DNA from: Acetivibrio cellulolyticus CD2
GTDB taxonomy: Bacteria > Bacillota > Clostridia > Acetivibrionales > Acetivibrionaceae
Length of the DNA: 64,000 nt
Direction of reading: 5' to 3'
NCBI RefSeq assembly: GCF_000179595.2
Contig: NZ_JH556658.1
Location: 204,528 to 268,527 of the forward strand
Under the pieces are notes generated by a model that saw only the letters and a list, made by a program, of their open reading frames with translations, searched no databases and had not been told where the DNA came from. Below, in pieces: positions 1 to 9,265 of this stretch (position 1 is its first letter; each line of letters opens with the position of its first letter). The position numbers and the translations under genes are program-made.

Positions 1-772
1 CTATTGTAGTAAAAGCGCTTTTCTCAGTTGCAGGGATTGTAGTAGTTGGTATTGCAGTTGTCGGTGTTGTATTCGGAGTGCTCCCGATATTAATTGACAT
101 ACTAGTTACATTAGCTTTCCCACTACTTTGATATCCCTCTACCACAAGCGAGACTTCATACATTTTCCCCATTGTCATCCCCATATTCTCCCACGCTTTA
201 AAGTGGTCGCTTACAGATATGGTTCCGCTCGTGCGTTTCGATGTTCGAACACTCCAATACTGTTGAAAAGTTGCATTGCCCTTAATTGAAGGTTGATTGG
301 TTCGTGTGGTCTCATATACGTCATATGTACCACCATCAACGGTAATGGTACCCTTTGATGTTGCTCCTGGTGGCCTCCAGTTGCCCCAACTCTCTACGAT
401 GTAATATTCTACAAGTGGGCTACTGGTCCACCCATAGACAGCCAAATATGAATTTCCTGATGGCTCGTAGTTGCAAGAGTAATCCATTGATATGTTTCCA
501 AGTTCCTGATGTGTCTTGGTTTCATCGAATTTCTTGCCTGTACGGAATAACGCATTATTGATATTGCTCCATTCGCAGTTGAACTTGCCGCCACCATTGA
601 GAGTCATACTTGTGGTACCGGAATCCTTCCACAGTTCAAAGTTGTAATCGTCAATGGTGCCAGTTTGATTTGAGGTGATAGTTGTTGCACCTTGTACATT
701 TACTGCAAAGAATGAAAACAAGATGGTAAAACTTAATAGAATCGAAAAGTTTACCACTGTTTTTTGTTTCAT
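1..772 (-). CDS. GH11 endo-1,4-beta-xylanase, C-terminus beyond window
   Basis: Secreted xylanase that hydrolyses internal beta-1,4 bonds of xylan. The reading frame starts at 772 and runs off the left edge after about 257 codons. A signal peptide covers residues 1 to about 25. The GH11 jelly roll (about 28-225) shows both family signatures: PLVEYY with the nucleophile Glu, and VVEGYQSSG with the acid/base Glu. A Thr/Pro-rich linker follows (about 228-257), so a binding module or dockerin probably lies outside the window. The start is supported by AAGGGGG a few bases upstream. A cellulosomal location is inferred from the cohesin and dockerin genes elsewhere in the window. Confidence 0.93.
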   Translation of the reverse strand, partial: MKQKTVVNFSILLSFTILFSFFAVNVQGATTITSNQTGTIDDYNFELWKDSGTTSMTLNGGGKFNCEWSNINNALFRTGKKFDETKTHQELGNISMDYSCNYEPSGNSYLAVYGWTSSPLVEYYIVESWGNWRPPGATSKGTITVDGGTYDVYETTRTNQPSIKGNATFQQYWSVRTSKRTSGTISVSDHFKAWENMGMTMGKMYEVSLVVEGYQSSGKANVTSMSINIGSTPNTTPTTAIPTTTIPATEKSAFTTI

Positions 773-1093
773 TTTGCATACCCCCTTCTTTTTTATTTGT
801 ATTAAGTGAACAAAACATTTTGCCATTCACTGTAAAATACGAAAAAGTGAATTTTTTTGGTCGGGTATTTTAAAAAAACAGATTTTTCGCGGGGCTAGTT
901 GTTCTGCTTTGCTATATTGTTTGTGCTTTGGATATGGAATAAAATTGGTGGCATTTTGATGTTCAATAATGCTATAATATTTTGTGAGAATACATGGAAA
1001 TACTATATTGTTTAAGGAAGTTTGATATGAATATATTTCCATTTCGACACATAATGTCACAAATATTTTAAACCAAAATTATGGAGGAACGAT
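773..1093. other. Divergent intergenic region, xylanase / solute-binding protein
   Basis: AT-rich spacer between divergent genes that should contain both promoters. A TATAAT lies at 971-976 on the plus strand but lacks a well-spaced -35 box. A short GC-rich patch (887-895) stands out from the surrounding A/T. I see no convincing gene here. Confidence 0.5.
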
Positions 1094-2632
1094 ATGAAAT
1101 TTTTTGACAAATCAAAATTCTTTATTGCAGGTGTTGTTACAACGCTCTTAGTAACTACAACGATAACGGCATATACTTCAACATTAAAGAAAACTATTAC
1201 AGTTGATTACAATGATATCAAGATCAACATTGACGGAAAACTAATCCAGCCTGTAGATGGATATGGAAAAAGAGTTGATCCATTTATTTATGAAGGGACA
1301 ACTTATTTGCCAGTAAGGGCTGTTAGTCAGGCTCTTGGAAAAAGTGTAACATGGGATGGAAATACCAAGACTGTAAAAATATCATCCGGCCAAATTGCAA
1401 AGACTAATGCAACATTAAGTATGTGGATTATGCCAAATTCTGCATACCCCGAAAATGATTTAATGGAAATTGCCAAACCTTATTTGGGCAATAATTCTAA
1501 TATTGAACTAAATGTTACTTTAGTGGACTGGGGAAGTGCATGGACAAAAATAACAGCAGCAGCAACATCAGGTGATGCACCGGATATTACACAGCTTGGG
1601 AATACATGGGTAGGAGCGATTTCTTATATGGGAGCCTTGGCTGATCTTACAGGAAAAATAAATGAGGATGAATTTCTTCCTCAAACACTTAAATATTCTA
1701 AAATGGCTGGAAGCTCAAAAGTGACTTCTGTGCCTTGGTTTGCAGAAACAAGAGCTTTGTTTTATCGTAAAGATGCATGTCAAAAGGTAGGAGTTGACCC
1801 TAAAAAAGATTTTGCTACATGGGATTCGTTTAAAGCAGCACTAAAAAAACTGAATAATGTCGAAATAAATGGCAAGAAATTGCCTGCTCTCGGTATGGCC
1901 GGCAAAAATGACTGGAATGTTGTACATAACTTTGCTCCATGGATTTTTAGTGCGGGCGGGAGTTTTTTAAATTCAAATAATACCAAAGGATTACTTAATA
2001 GCCAGGAAGTATTCAAGGGTGTTAAATTTTATTCTGAGTTGGCATATGAAGGATTGATTGATTGGGCTGCACTTGATACGAATACAGCAGATATTGAAAC
2101 GGCATTTGCAAATGGTAAATATGCAACTTCTATCATAGGTCCATGGAATATTCAAACATTAGAAGATAACAAAATAAATAATGGTAATAAACTTGTTGAT
2201 AATGTTGGAGTTGCATTGTTTCCGGCAGGACCTAATGGTAGAAAAGTATTTTTAGGCGGATCAACACTTTCGGTTTTTGAAAGTTCAAAAAACAAAACTG
2301 AAGCTATAAGACTTATTAATTTCCTTACAAGTAAACAGGCACAAATTGATTACTGTAAAAAGACAGGAAACCTTCCGGTTGTGAAAGAAGCATATGAAGA
2401 TACTTGGATAACAGGAAATAGCATGAGAAAGGTTTTTAAGGATCAAATGAGTTATGCTGTTGCTTATCCAACTATACCCTATTGGGGTCCAGTAGAAATA
2501 TATGCGCAAGAAGGACTAAGCAAAGTTTGGGATAATGTTTTAGGAGTTAATGGCAAGTATGACCCAAATAAAACTATGAATGCTCTAAAGGAAGCAAATG
2601 AACGTATAAACGTAGTATTAGACTCATATTAG
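1094..2632 (+). CDS. Stalk-domain extracellular solute-binding protein, copy 1
   Basis: Predicted membrane-anchored binding protein of the family-1 sugar-binding type. A hydrophobic segment at about residues 10-28 has no lipobox Cys. A copper-amine-oxidase-N-like stalk domain follows (about 35-95, with YEGTTYLPVRAVSQALG), then a solute-binding domain (about 105-512, with DAPDITQLGNTWVG and the late NFLTSKQAQIDYCKKTGN helix). TATGGAGGAACG supports the start. An unusually similar paralogue follows at once. No permease or ATPase of an ABC importer adjoins the pair, so it either uses a remote transporter or acts as a surface sugar receptor. The ligand is unknown; an oligosaccharide is inferred from the family and neighbours. 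Confidence 0.88.
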   Translation: MKFFDKSKFFIAGVVTTLLVTTTITAYTSTLKKTITVDYNDIKINIDGKLIQPVDGYGKRVDPFIYEGTTYLPVRAVSQALGKSVTWDGNTKTVKISSGQIAKTNATLSMWIMPNSAYPENDLMEIAKPYLGNNSNIELNVTLVDWGSAWTKITAAATSGDAPDITQLGNTWVGAISYMGALADLTGKINEDEFLPQTLKYSKMAGSSKVTSVPWFAETRALFYRKDACQKVGVDPKKDFATWDSFKAALKKLNNVEINGKKLPALGMAGKNDWNVVHNFAPWIFSAGGSFLNSNNTKGLLNSQEVFKGVKFYSELAYEGLIDWAALDTNTADIETAFANGKYATSIIGPWNIQTLEDNKINNGNKLVDNVGVALFPAGPNGRKVFLGGSTLSVFESSKNKTEAIRLINFLTSKQAQIDYCKKTGNLPVVKEAYEDTWITGNSMRKVFKDQMSYAVAYPTIPYWGPVEIYAQEGLSKVWDNVLGVNGKYDPNKTMNALKEANERINVVLDSY

Positions 2633-2800
2633 TATTTTCAGTATGCGTAAGTATTTTATCGGAAAAATACAACACTAATAATGAGTTTATACTTTATACC
2701 TAGAATTTGGTATGATATACTATTTATTATTGTGAAAATTCGACGGTTAATTGTGATTGTGTTAGTATAATTCACAAAAGTAAAAAATAGGGGGTACAAA

Positions 2801-4429
2801 ATGGATTTCTTTGGCAAAGCAAAAATCTTTATTGCAGGTGCAATTTCGGCAACTTTAATAACTACTACGATAACAGCTTATACTTCGACAATGAGGAAAA
2901 ATATCACAGTTGATTATAGCAATATTAAGATTAATATTGACGGAGAGCAAATTGAGCCTAAGGATGGAAATGGCAATAGTGTTGAGCCGTTTATTTATGA
3001 TGGAACTACATACCTGCCTGTAAGAGCTGTTAGTGAGTCACTCGGGAAATATGTTGATTGGGATGGTGATTCGAAAACTGTGTATATTTCATCAGTTCCG
3101 ACTAAAATTAATAGAAATGAAAAAGAGCTTAATATGTGGGTTATGTACAATTCAGCATGGCCTGATGCAGATTTATTAGAAGTTGCTAAACCATATTTAG
3201 CAGCTAATCCTGATGTAGGATTGAATCTTACTGTTATAGATTGGGGGAGTGCATGGACTAAACTAACAGCTGCAGCAGTATCAGGGGAAGGACCGGATAT
3301 AACTCAGATTGGGACTACCTGGGTTGGAGCAATTTCTTACATGGATGTTTTGACAGACTTTTCAGGAAGAATAAAGGAAGATGACTTCCTACCTCAGACA
3401 TTGAGTACAGCCAGAATGGAAGGAAGCACACAAATGACTGCTGTACCTTGGTTTGTTGAAACAAGAGCATTGTTTTATAGAAAAGATGCATGTGAAAAGG
3501 CTGGAGTCGACCCGGCAAAGGATTTTGAAACATGGGACTCTTTCAAGGCGGCACTTAAAAAATTAAACAATGTCGTGATAGACGGTAAAAAATTATCCTC
3601 TCTTGGTATGCCTGGGAAAAATGACTGGAATGTTGTACACAACTTTGCACCATGGGTTTATGGTGCAGGAGGCAGTTTCTTAAATTCGGACTATAGCAAG
3701 TCAACTCTTAGCAGCCAGGAAACTTACGAAGGTATTAAGTTTTATTCTGAGTTGGCCACTGAAGGTTTAATGGACATGAGCGCACTTGAAAAGAATACAT
3801 CAGATGTTGAAATGGAATTTGCAAATGGTGAATATGCAACTTCTATTATAGGGCCATGGAATATAAGTACTCTTGAAGATAATAAAAAGAAATTTGAAGT
3901 TAACCCTGCTGAAGGAAGTGACCTTATAGATAAAGTTGGAGTTGCAATGCTTCCAGCTGGACCTAAAGAAAGATGTGGATTTTTGGGAGGAAGTAATTTA
4001 TCGGTTTTTAAGAGTTCAAAGTATCAGGCAGAAGCTATCGGTTTTGTCAAATACCTTACAGGAACAAAAGCACAAATTGATTATTGTAAAAAAACAGGAA
4101 ACCTTCCGACAGTTAAAGCAGCATATGAAGATCCATGGATAACAGAAAATAGTATGAGAAAAGTATTTAAACAACAAATGAGTTATACAAAGGCTTACCC
4201 TTCTTTACCTGAATGGGGACCAATAGAAACCTATATACAACAGGGTTTAAGTAAAGTTTGGGATAACGTTACGGAATACAATGGGAATTATAGCGAAGAA
4301 AGAACCATGAAAGTATTAAAGGAGACTGATGAAACAATAAACATATTATTAAGTCAACCTTATGGTGATGCTGATATAGGAATTGATTATGATGATAGTG
4401 TAGAAATTGATAATGATAATTTACGCTGA
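2801..4429 (+). CDS. Stalk-domain extracellular solute-binding protein, copy 2
   Basis: Paralogue of the preceding gene with the same architecture: N-terminal hydrophobic anchor, stalk domain (YDGTTYLPVRAVSESLG) and solute-binding domain. The two agree along their whole length, including the DAC-K-GVDP and KNDWNVVHNFAPW blocks, which points to tandem duplication. This copy has a short acidic tail after about residue 520 rich in Asp (DADIGIDYDDSVEIDND) that copy 1 lacks. A GGGGG ribosome site precedes the ATG. The 168-bp gap with its own TATAAT (about 2766-2771) suggests separate transcription. Differences in the binding domain suggest ligand divergence, which is inference. Confidence 0.88.
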   Translation: MDFFGKAKIFIAGAISATLITTTITAYTSTMRKNITVDYSNIKINIDGEQIEPKDGNGNSVEPFIYDGTTYLPVRAVSESLGKYVDWDGDSKTVYISSVPTKINRNEKELNMWVMYNSAWPDADLLEVAKPYLAANPDVGLNLTVIDWGSAWTKLTAAAVSGEGPDITQIGTTWVGAISYMDVLTDFSGRIKEDDFLPQTLSTARMEGSTQMTAVPWFVETRALFYRKDACEKAGVDPAKDFETWDSFKAALKKLNNVVIDGKKLSSLGMPGKNDWNVVHNFAPWVYGAGGSFLNSDYSKSTLSSQETYEGIKFYSELATEGLMDMSALEKNTSDVEMEFANGEYATSIIGPWNISTLEDNKKKFEVNPAEGSDLIDKVGVAMLPAGPKERCGFLGGSNLSVFKSSKYQAEAIGFVKYLTGTKAQIDYCKKTGNLPTVKAAYEDPWITENSMRKVFKQQMSYTKAYPSLPEWGPIETYIQQGLSKVWDNVTEYNGNYSEERTMKVLKETDETINILLSQPYGDADIGIDYDDSVEIDNDNLR

Positions 4430-4620
4430 CGATACTAATGTGATATTTGTTGGTGCAAAGCATAAGTTTTAAAGTTGACTGAATGGATTAATAGAATAAA
4501 TATATTTGGCATTTAGTGTTATAGATAATTAGACCACTAAGTGCGAAACTTTTCTATAAACCAGCGATAAAGAAAACTATGCAAAACTGATTATTTAAAT
4601 TTTTTAAGGGGATAAAGAAT

Positions 4621-5589
4621 ATGAATGAAGCAAGTTCAAAGTTTGTAGACAATCTAGCCATTGATAAATTATTAAATGAAAAGTTGAAAAAGGTTAATCA
4701 TTCGCCTAAGCATTCCTTGTTTGTTCCGGCAGAAGGCCTTTTCACAAAAAAAACGAACAGTCTGAATTTTGGTAGAGTAAATTATATTAAAAACAGTAGT
4801 ACCAATAAGAAGATTGAAATACCGTCGTTTGAAACTTCAACATATTATCATGAGAATAACATGATACATCTTTATTATCATCCGGCACAAAATGCAAGAT
4901 ATAATATTTTATTTGTTCATGGGCTGTTTGATGACAATATGCTAAACTATGGTTATTTATTTAAACTACTTAATGATTTGAGGGTTAATGTTTATTTCAT
5001 GACAATGCCTTATCACTTCGAAAGAAAACCAAAAGCAAGTTTATTTAGCGGAGAATATTTTTTCAGCGGAGATATTTTTAGAACACAAAATGCTTTTAAG
5101 CAAGCGGTATTAGATATTGAGGCATCCTTTCAATTTATAGAAAAAGAAAATGACCTTCCGAATATTTTGGTGGGATTTAGCATGGGTGGTTGCGTATCTT
5201 TACGAAATTATATTTTAAATAAACAGAAAACACCAACGTTTTTAATCAATCCGGTTACAGATTTATGTGAGGTGTTATGGGACTCACCTTTGTTTGTCAC
5301 AATTGGAAGTGATCTTATAAATTCAGGCTTTGATATGAAGAAGTGTGAAAATATTTTTCTTGAAATGGATCCAAGTAAGAATCTGGATAGTAATTTTAGC
5401 AATAGTAGAATAGCAATGGTTTATTCAAAGTTTGATCAGGTTATCGACGAAAAGAAGTATAAAAGATTTATTGACATGGCAGGCATAAAGAATGCCTTTG
5501 CTTATCATTCAGGACATCTGAATGTTTTGAGAGTACCTAAACTGGCTAAAGACATATACGATTTTGCTGAAGCATTATCTATTCAATAA
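4621..5589 (+). CDS. Alpha/beta hydrolase, probable esterase
   Basis: Cytosolic-looking alpha/beta-hydrolase of 322 residues without a signal peptide. The oxyanion-hole region is FVHGLFDD (about 98-105), the nucleophile elbow is GFSMGG with Ser187, a likely acid is Asp272 in KFDQV, and the catalytic His is in YHSGHLNV (His299, or His296). The first 90 residues are not typical of the core fold and may form a cap or docking part. AAGGGGAT precedes the ATG. A strong terminator follows, so the gene is probably monocistronic. The substrate cannot be told; ester hydrolysis of cell-wall or plant-derived acyl groups is only a guess. Confidence 0.8.
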   Translation: MNEASSKFVDNLAIDKLLNEKLKKVNHSPKHSLFVPAEGLFTKKTNSLNFGRVNYIKNSSTNKKIEIPSFETSTYYHENNMIHLYYHPAQNARYNILFVHGLFDDNMLNYGYLFKLLNDLRVNVYFMTMPYHFERKPKASLFSGEYFFSGDIFRTQNAFKQAVLDIEASFQFIEKENDLPNILVGFSMGGCVSLRNYILNKQKTPTFLINPVTDLCEVLWDSPLFVTIGSDLINSGFDMKKCENIFLEMDPSKNLDSNFSNSRIAMVYSKFDQVIDEKKYKRFIDMAGIKNAFAYHSGHLNVLRVPKLAKDIYDFAEALSIQ

Positions 5590-5634
5590 GTTTTTGTAGC
5601 GCAAAAAATAAAAGAAATAAACAAGTTGATTTTG

Positions 5635-5655
5635 GGGGCGGATTCGCCCCTCTTT
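5635..5655 (+). terminator. Rho-independent terminator after the hydrolase gene
   Basis: A six-pair GC stem (GGGGCG / CGCCCC) with a GATT loop is followed by TCTTTAAATTT. It lies 45 bases after the hydrolase stop and also separates it from the convergent SigI-RsgI gene. Confidence 0.8.
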
Positions 5656-5714
5656 AAATTTAACAATAAAATGAGAACACATAAAAACGAATATTAATAT
5701 GGTTATGAGTTTGC

Positions 5715-7340
5715 TTACTTAAGAACATTTACGGTTATAGTTTTACTGCTTGTTGAACCAAATTCATTTCTAAGCTCCCACCTGTAAGTGTATGTTCCTG
5801 GAACAGTTGCTTTAAATGTAACTCTCCTCGCTTGAGGACGGGGGGTTTTATCTACAAGATCAAACTTTGTATATTCTTTGCCGTTTTGGTATAAAATCAG
5901 TGAGGTTCCATTGTTACCACTCTTTAAATAAAAATGTATAGTGTATTGATTACCTACATGAACCTTGTAAAAATCCGAGCTTATACGGACTTCGCCAGGA
6001 ACGCTGCTTGCTTTTTTTGTGACAGTAGTTGGGATTGGGGAAACTTTAGTAGATTTTACAGGTGTAGCAACTGCATTTGTATTAATAGGTCTGGTAGCAG
6101 GTACAATACTATCAGAGGGTTCGAGTACAAGTATTGCAGATGTTTTTGTTGGTGTGCTGTCCACAGAAGGAGTAGATGTAATTTCGGGTTCAACAGTATT
6201 TATAGCTTCTGCAATCAAATTATCAGATGTATTTTTTTGTGTGTCTGTAGCATTTTTGTTATAACTTGGTACGGGAGTGACCTCAGTATTGTAAGCGGCT
6301 ACTGGCTTATCGTTATTAATAACCAGCATACATCCCTGATATATTGCATAAAAGATTATTATACTGGTCACTGCGCAAGCTGCCACTATATATTTCATAT
6401 TCGCATTCTTTTTTTGTATCCTATAACTTCCAAATTTGATTTGTTCACCAACTTTGCTGGTTTTACTGAGTTTAATGGTTAGAAATTCACCCTGAAGTGT
6501 AAAAAGAATTGCTTGATCATTGTTAACTTCAAGTATAACTCCAATATTTTCACTATAGTCATTTCTTAAGTTTACATTTTTTAAATAACTGCATAACAGC
6601 TTAAGATTATTCTTTAGAATCAAGGTGAGAGCTATAATGTATTTTTTATGTTTATAAAAGATTCGTTTATCTACCTTTATACTATCAGTAAAGTCTTCTA
6701 AAGAGAGAGTCTTATCTTTAGCAACTTTTTGGAAGAGATCATTATCATTATATAACTTCCTGGCGATTCTTACACATATTCCAATATTTTGCTTTTCATC
6801 AGGAGACAAATTAGGTAATTCGCCAAGTTTTATTCCATACTCCCATAGATTCATTTTGAATTGTGATATATCCTTTGTGGATTCATAATTACAATAAAGG
6901 TAATATTTCTCTTCATCAATCTGGTCCAGAGTGTGATTAGTGTTTCCTTCTCTTATATAACTTAGCACCCATTCCTTTATGATTTGTTCTGAAAATAAGA
7001 GAAAATCCTTATCTTTATCAGGATTAAACAAATCAATTGAATGATCAAAAGCATCCAATCCAATATCAAATTCAGGACTGTTTTTAGGAACTGTAGACTT
7101 GCCTAAAGAATGTGAAATTGTTTCTAAAATAAAACCTTTATGCCTATCTGTAAAATCCTTTCTTGCAATAGCATCACCTTGTTTTATCCTATCAATAGAA
7201 TCTAAATATTCATTTCTGACAACCTTTTTTGTTCCAGGGAACTTTAAAAGATCACGTTTAGTAACCTTTTTATTTTTAACAAATTCTAAAAGTTCCTCTC
7301 TGGAAAACTTCATTGTCTTAAAAAACTCTAAAATTTTCAT
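5715..7340 (-). CDS. SigI-like sigma factor fused to RsgI-like transmembrane anti-sigma (single chain)
   Basis: 541 residues. Residues about 47-254 follow the whole SigI family: the region-2-like block around FDIGLDAFDHSIDLFNPDK and FLLFSEQIIKEW, then the C-terminal block with KHKKYIIALTLILKNN. Residues about 262-305 match the RsgI N-terminal domain (NIGVILEVNNDQAILFTL). Next come one membrane segment (316-340), a Pro/Thr/Ser linker (345-450) and an extracellular Ig-like domain (452-541). SigI and RsgI are normally two adjacent genes, RsgI holding SigI at the membrane until an outer domain senses polysaccharide. Here they form one polypeptide. The usual basic residues before the DYIRK-like motif read KEWVLSYIRE, so DNA binding may be altered. 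The ATG at 7340 is preceded by GGGGAG; a TTG 24 bases upstream is less likely. Confidence 0.87.
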   Translation of the reverse strand: MKILEFFKTMKFSREELLEFVKNKKVTKRDLLKFPGTKKVVRNEYLDSIDRIKQGDAIARKDFTDRHKGFILETISHSLGKSTVPKNSPEFDIGLDAFDHSIDLFNPDKDKDFLLFSEQIIKEWVLSYIREGNTNHTLDQIDEEKYYLYCNYESTKDISQFKMNLWEYGIKLGELPNLSPDEKQNIGICVRIARKLYNDNDLFQKVAKDKTLSLEDFTDSIKVDKRIFYKHKKYIIALTLILKNNLKLLCSYLKNVNLRNDYSENIGVILEVNNDQAILFTLQGEFLTIKLSKTSKVGEQIKFGSYRIQKKNANMKYIVAACAVTSIIIFYAIYQGCMLVINNDKPVAAYNTEVTPVPSYNKNATDTQKNTSDNLIAEAINTVEPEITSTPSVDSTPTKTSAILVLEPSDSIVPATRPINTNAVATPVKSTKVSPIPTTVTKKASSVPGEVRISSDFYKVHVGNQYTIHFYLKSGNNGTSLILYQNGKEYTKFDLVDKTPRPQARRVTFKATVPGTYTYRWELRNEFGSTSSKTITVNVLK

Positions 7341-7602
7341 GATAATCGGCTCCCCAATAAGCAAAGTAAAATTAATTAAGAATATAAAACTTTACAGCTA
7401 ATTATATCAGATTTTATTATGAAATAGAAATATATTTGTTTTTATTGCTTGAAAATCAAAGTCATGCAATTAATAGATACAAAAATGGAGAATTTGTGAA
7501 TCTAAAGAATAATTGACTCTAAAAAAATAAATTATTAATATTGAAATTTTGGATAATTTTGTGTAGACTTAGAGGTTGAAAATGGATTTTTGAGGTGATT
7601 TG

Positions 7603-9207
7603 ATGTATAGTAAGTTTGACAGCAAATTAGTTAAAAGCTTTAAATCTAATTTGCCTACGTTAGCGTATTTGATTAGTTTTGCTATTTTAATAATTCTTAC
7701 GGCCAGGGAATGCAAAGTTTTCAATCTGTTTATTATTTTGATTACTATTTTTTCTGCTTTGATGCTTGCAGCTAAGTTTTTAACAAATAATTGGTATATA
7801 AAGCGTTTATTAAGTGTAGTGGCTTTTGTTGTATATATCGCAATTGTTAAAACGAATTCAATGGAGTATATTTTTAAATTTATAACAAACAAGTGGAGTT
7901 TTATAGTGATCGTATATGTTCTACTTTTAGATGATTGGATTATTCCGCTTATTGTAGGATTGTATCCAGCATTAAGGCTTGCCTTATTGATTCCAGAAGT
8001 GATTGAAGGAAACAGCAAATATGCATTGGCACAAGTAATCGGAAATGTAAATGGACAATTGGCATACACTGTTTCTACTGTAATTATATACCGGATGTTT
8101 TCAAAGCTGATTGTTGAGAGAAATCGATATCGTAATTTGAGTATTAATGATTCGCTCACGGGAATGGTGAATTTTTCTCATACAATAGAAATGGCTAAGA
8201 AAATGCTTCAAAAAGGCAATATTTCAATTCTATTGACTGATATGGACAGGTTTAAACAGGTGAATGAAACATATGGGCATATTGCTGGTAATAAGGTGTT
8301 AATTGAAGTAGCAAAACTTTTGAAAAAGGAAGTAGAGGGGTTTGAAAGCATTATTGGAAGACTTGGTGGAGATGAATTCATTATAGTATTAAGAAATGAT
8401 GGAAGTCAGGAAATTTTGAATTTGGGAAAAAGGCTTCAGGAAATTATGGCGGATAAGGTTTTTGTTATAGACCCTGAAATAGACCCTATAAGTCTTTCAT
8501 TCTCTGTTGGCCAGGCCAATTCAACATCAATGGAGGATGATGTCGAAAAGCTCCTTAATAAAGCAGATATTAACATGTATTATAACAAGTATAAAAACCA
8601 CAGGTTAAATATTTTTATAAATAAAGATACTCCAAAACTTTGCAAGGAAGGGTATGAACTTTTAAATGTCCTTGCAGAAAAGGATATGTACACTTATGTA
8701 CATTCTGGATATACTGCTCAATATGCAGCTGCGCTTGCCAGAGAACTGGGGTATTCGGAAGATAAGGTAAACTCACTTTATACTGCCGGATGGCTTCATG
8801 ATATAGGGAAAGTACTGATTTCAAATGATATAGTAAGAAAGTGCGGTTCATTAACAGATGAGGAATATATTTTTATTAAGAATCATGTTAATTATGGAAT
8901 CAGTATTTTGAATGACTTGGAGCTTTCTAAAGAAACACTTAATTGTGTTCAATATCATCATGAATTTTGGGATGGTTCAGGCTATCCGCAAGGGCTTGAG
9001 GGAGAAAATATTCCTCCCGAAGCGAGAATTTTGCAAATTGCCGATTCTTATTCTGCAATGATAATTAAAAGAGTATACAGAAAGACATTTACACCAGAGG
9101 AAGCTCTTGAAGAAATAACCAAAAATAAAGGTAAACAGTTTGATCCGGAGTATGTTAATGTATTTGAAGGTTTTATTAAAAGCAGTATGGGCATGGAACT
9201 TGCCTAA
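7603..9207 (+). CDS. Membrane GGDEF / HD-GYP-type signalling protein
   Basis: Predicted c-di-GMP turnover enzyme. The first 180 residues contain several hydrophobic segments forming a membrane sensor. The GGDEF domain (about 185-340) has an intact GRLGGDEF and DMDRFKQVNETYGH. The HD domain (about 350-530) has HDIGK, YHHEFWDGSGYP and ADSYSAM, as in HD-GYP phosphodiesterases. Synthesis and breakdown of c-di-GMP are thus both possible in one protein. The start is the ATG at 7603, five bases after GAGGTG; a TTG directly before it is too close to that site. The gene stands alone and ends in a terminator shared with the spacer before the protease gene. Confidence 0.9.
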   Translation: MYSKFDSKLVKSFKSNLPTLAYLISFAILIILTARECKVFNLFIILITIFSALMLAAKFLTNNWYIKRLLSVVAFVVYIAIVKTNSMEYIFKFITNKWSFIVIVYVLLLDDWIIPLIVGLYPALRLALLIPEVIEGNSKYALAQVIGNVNGQLAYTVSTVIIYRMFSKLIVERNRYRNLSINDSLTGMVNFSHTIEMAKKMLQKGNISILLTDMDRFKQVNETYGHIAGNKVLIEVAKLLKKEVEGFESIIGRLGGDEFIIVLRNDGSQEILNLGKRLQEIMADKVFVIDPEIDPISLSFSVGQANSTSMEDDVEKLLNKADINMYYNKYKNHRLNIFINKDTPKLCKEGYELLNVLAEKDMYTYVHSGYTAQYAAALARELGYSEDKVNSLYTAGWLHDIGKVLISNDIVRKCGSLTDEEYIFIKNHVNYGISILNDLELSKETLNCVQYHHEFWDGSGYPQGLEGENIPPEARILQIADSYSAMIIKRVYRKTFTPEEALEEITKNKGKQFDPEYVNVFEGFIKSSMGMELA

Positions 9208-9238
9208 GAACTGCAAATTCACTTTAGGCCTCTTTTTT
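9202..9238 (+). terminator. Terminator after the GGDEF/HD gene
   Basis: GCCTAAG (9202-9208) pairs with CTTTAGGC (9222-9229) with one bulged base, followed by CTCTTTTTT. The stem overlaps the stop codon of the upstream gene and lies just before the ribosome site of the M6 protease gene. Confidence 0.6.
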
Positions 9239-9265
9239 GAGTTGTTTTTTGGGAGGGAAAATATT

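Noticed and set aside
827..1060. Minus-strand open frame of 77 codons between the xylanase and the first binding protein
   Set aside because: No ribosome site, no recognisable family, and it lies over the divergent promoter region.
5934..6482. 182-codon plus-strand frame inside the SigI-RsgI gene
   Set aside because: Antisense to the Pro/Thr linker; Cys/Tyr-rich product typical of a shadow frame.
7569..8159. 196-codon minus-strand frame opposite the GGDEF/HD gene
   Set aside because: Antisense shadow of the hydrophobic N-terminal part; low-complexity translation without a ribosome site.
9140..9265. N-terminal extension of the M6 protease into the preceding gene
   Set aside because: It overlaps the GGDEF/HD gene, lacks a ribosome site and would hide the signal peptide.
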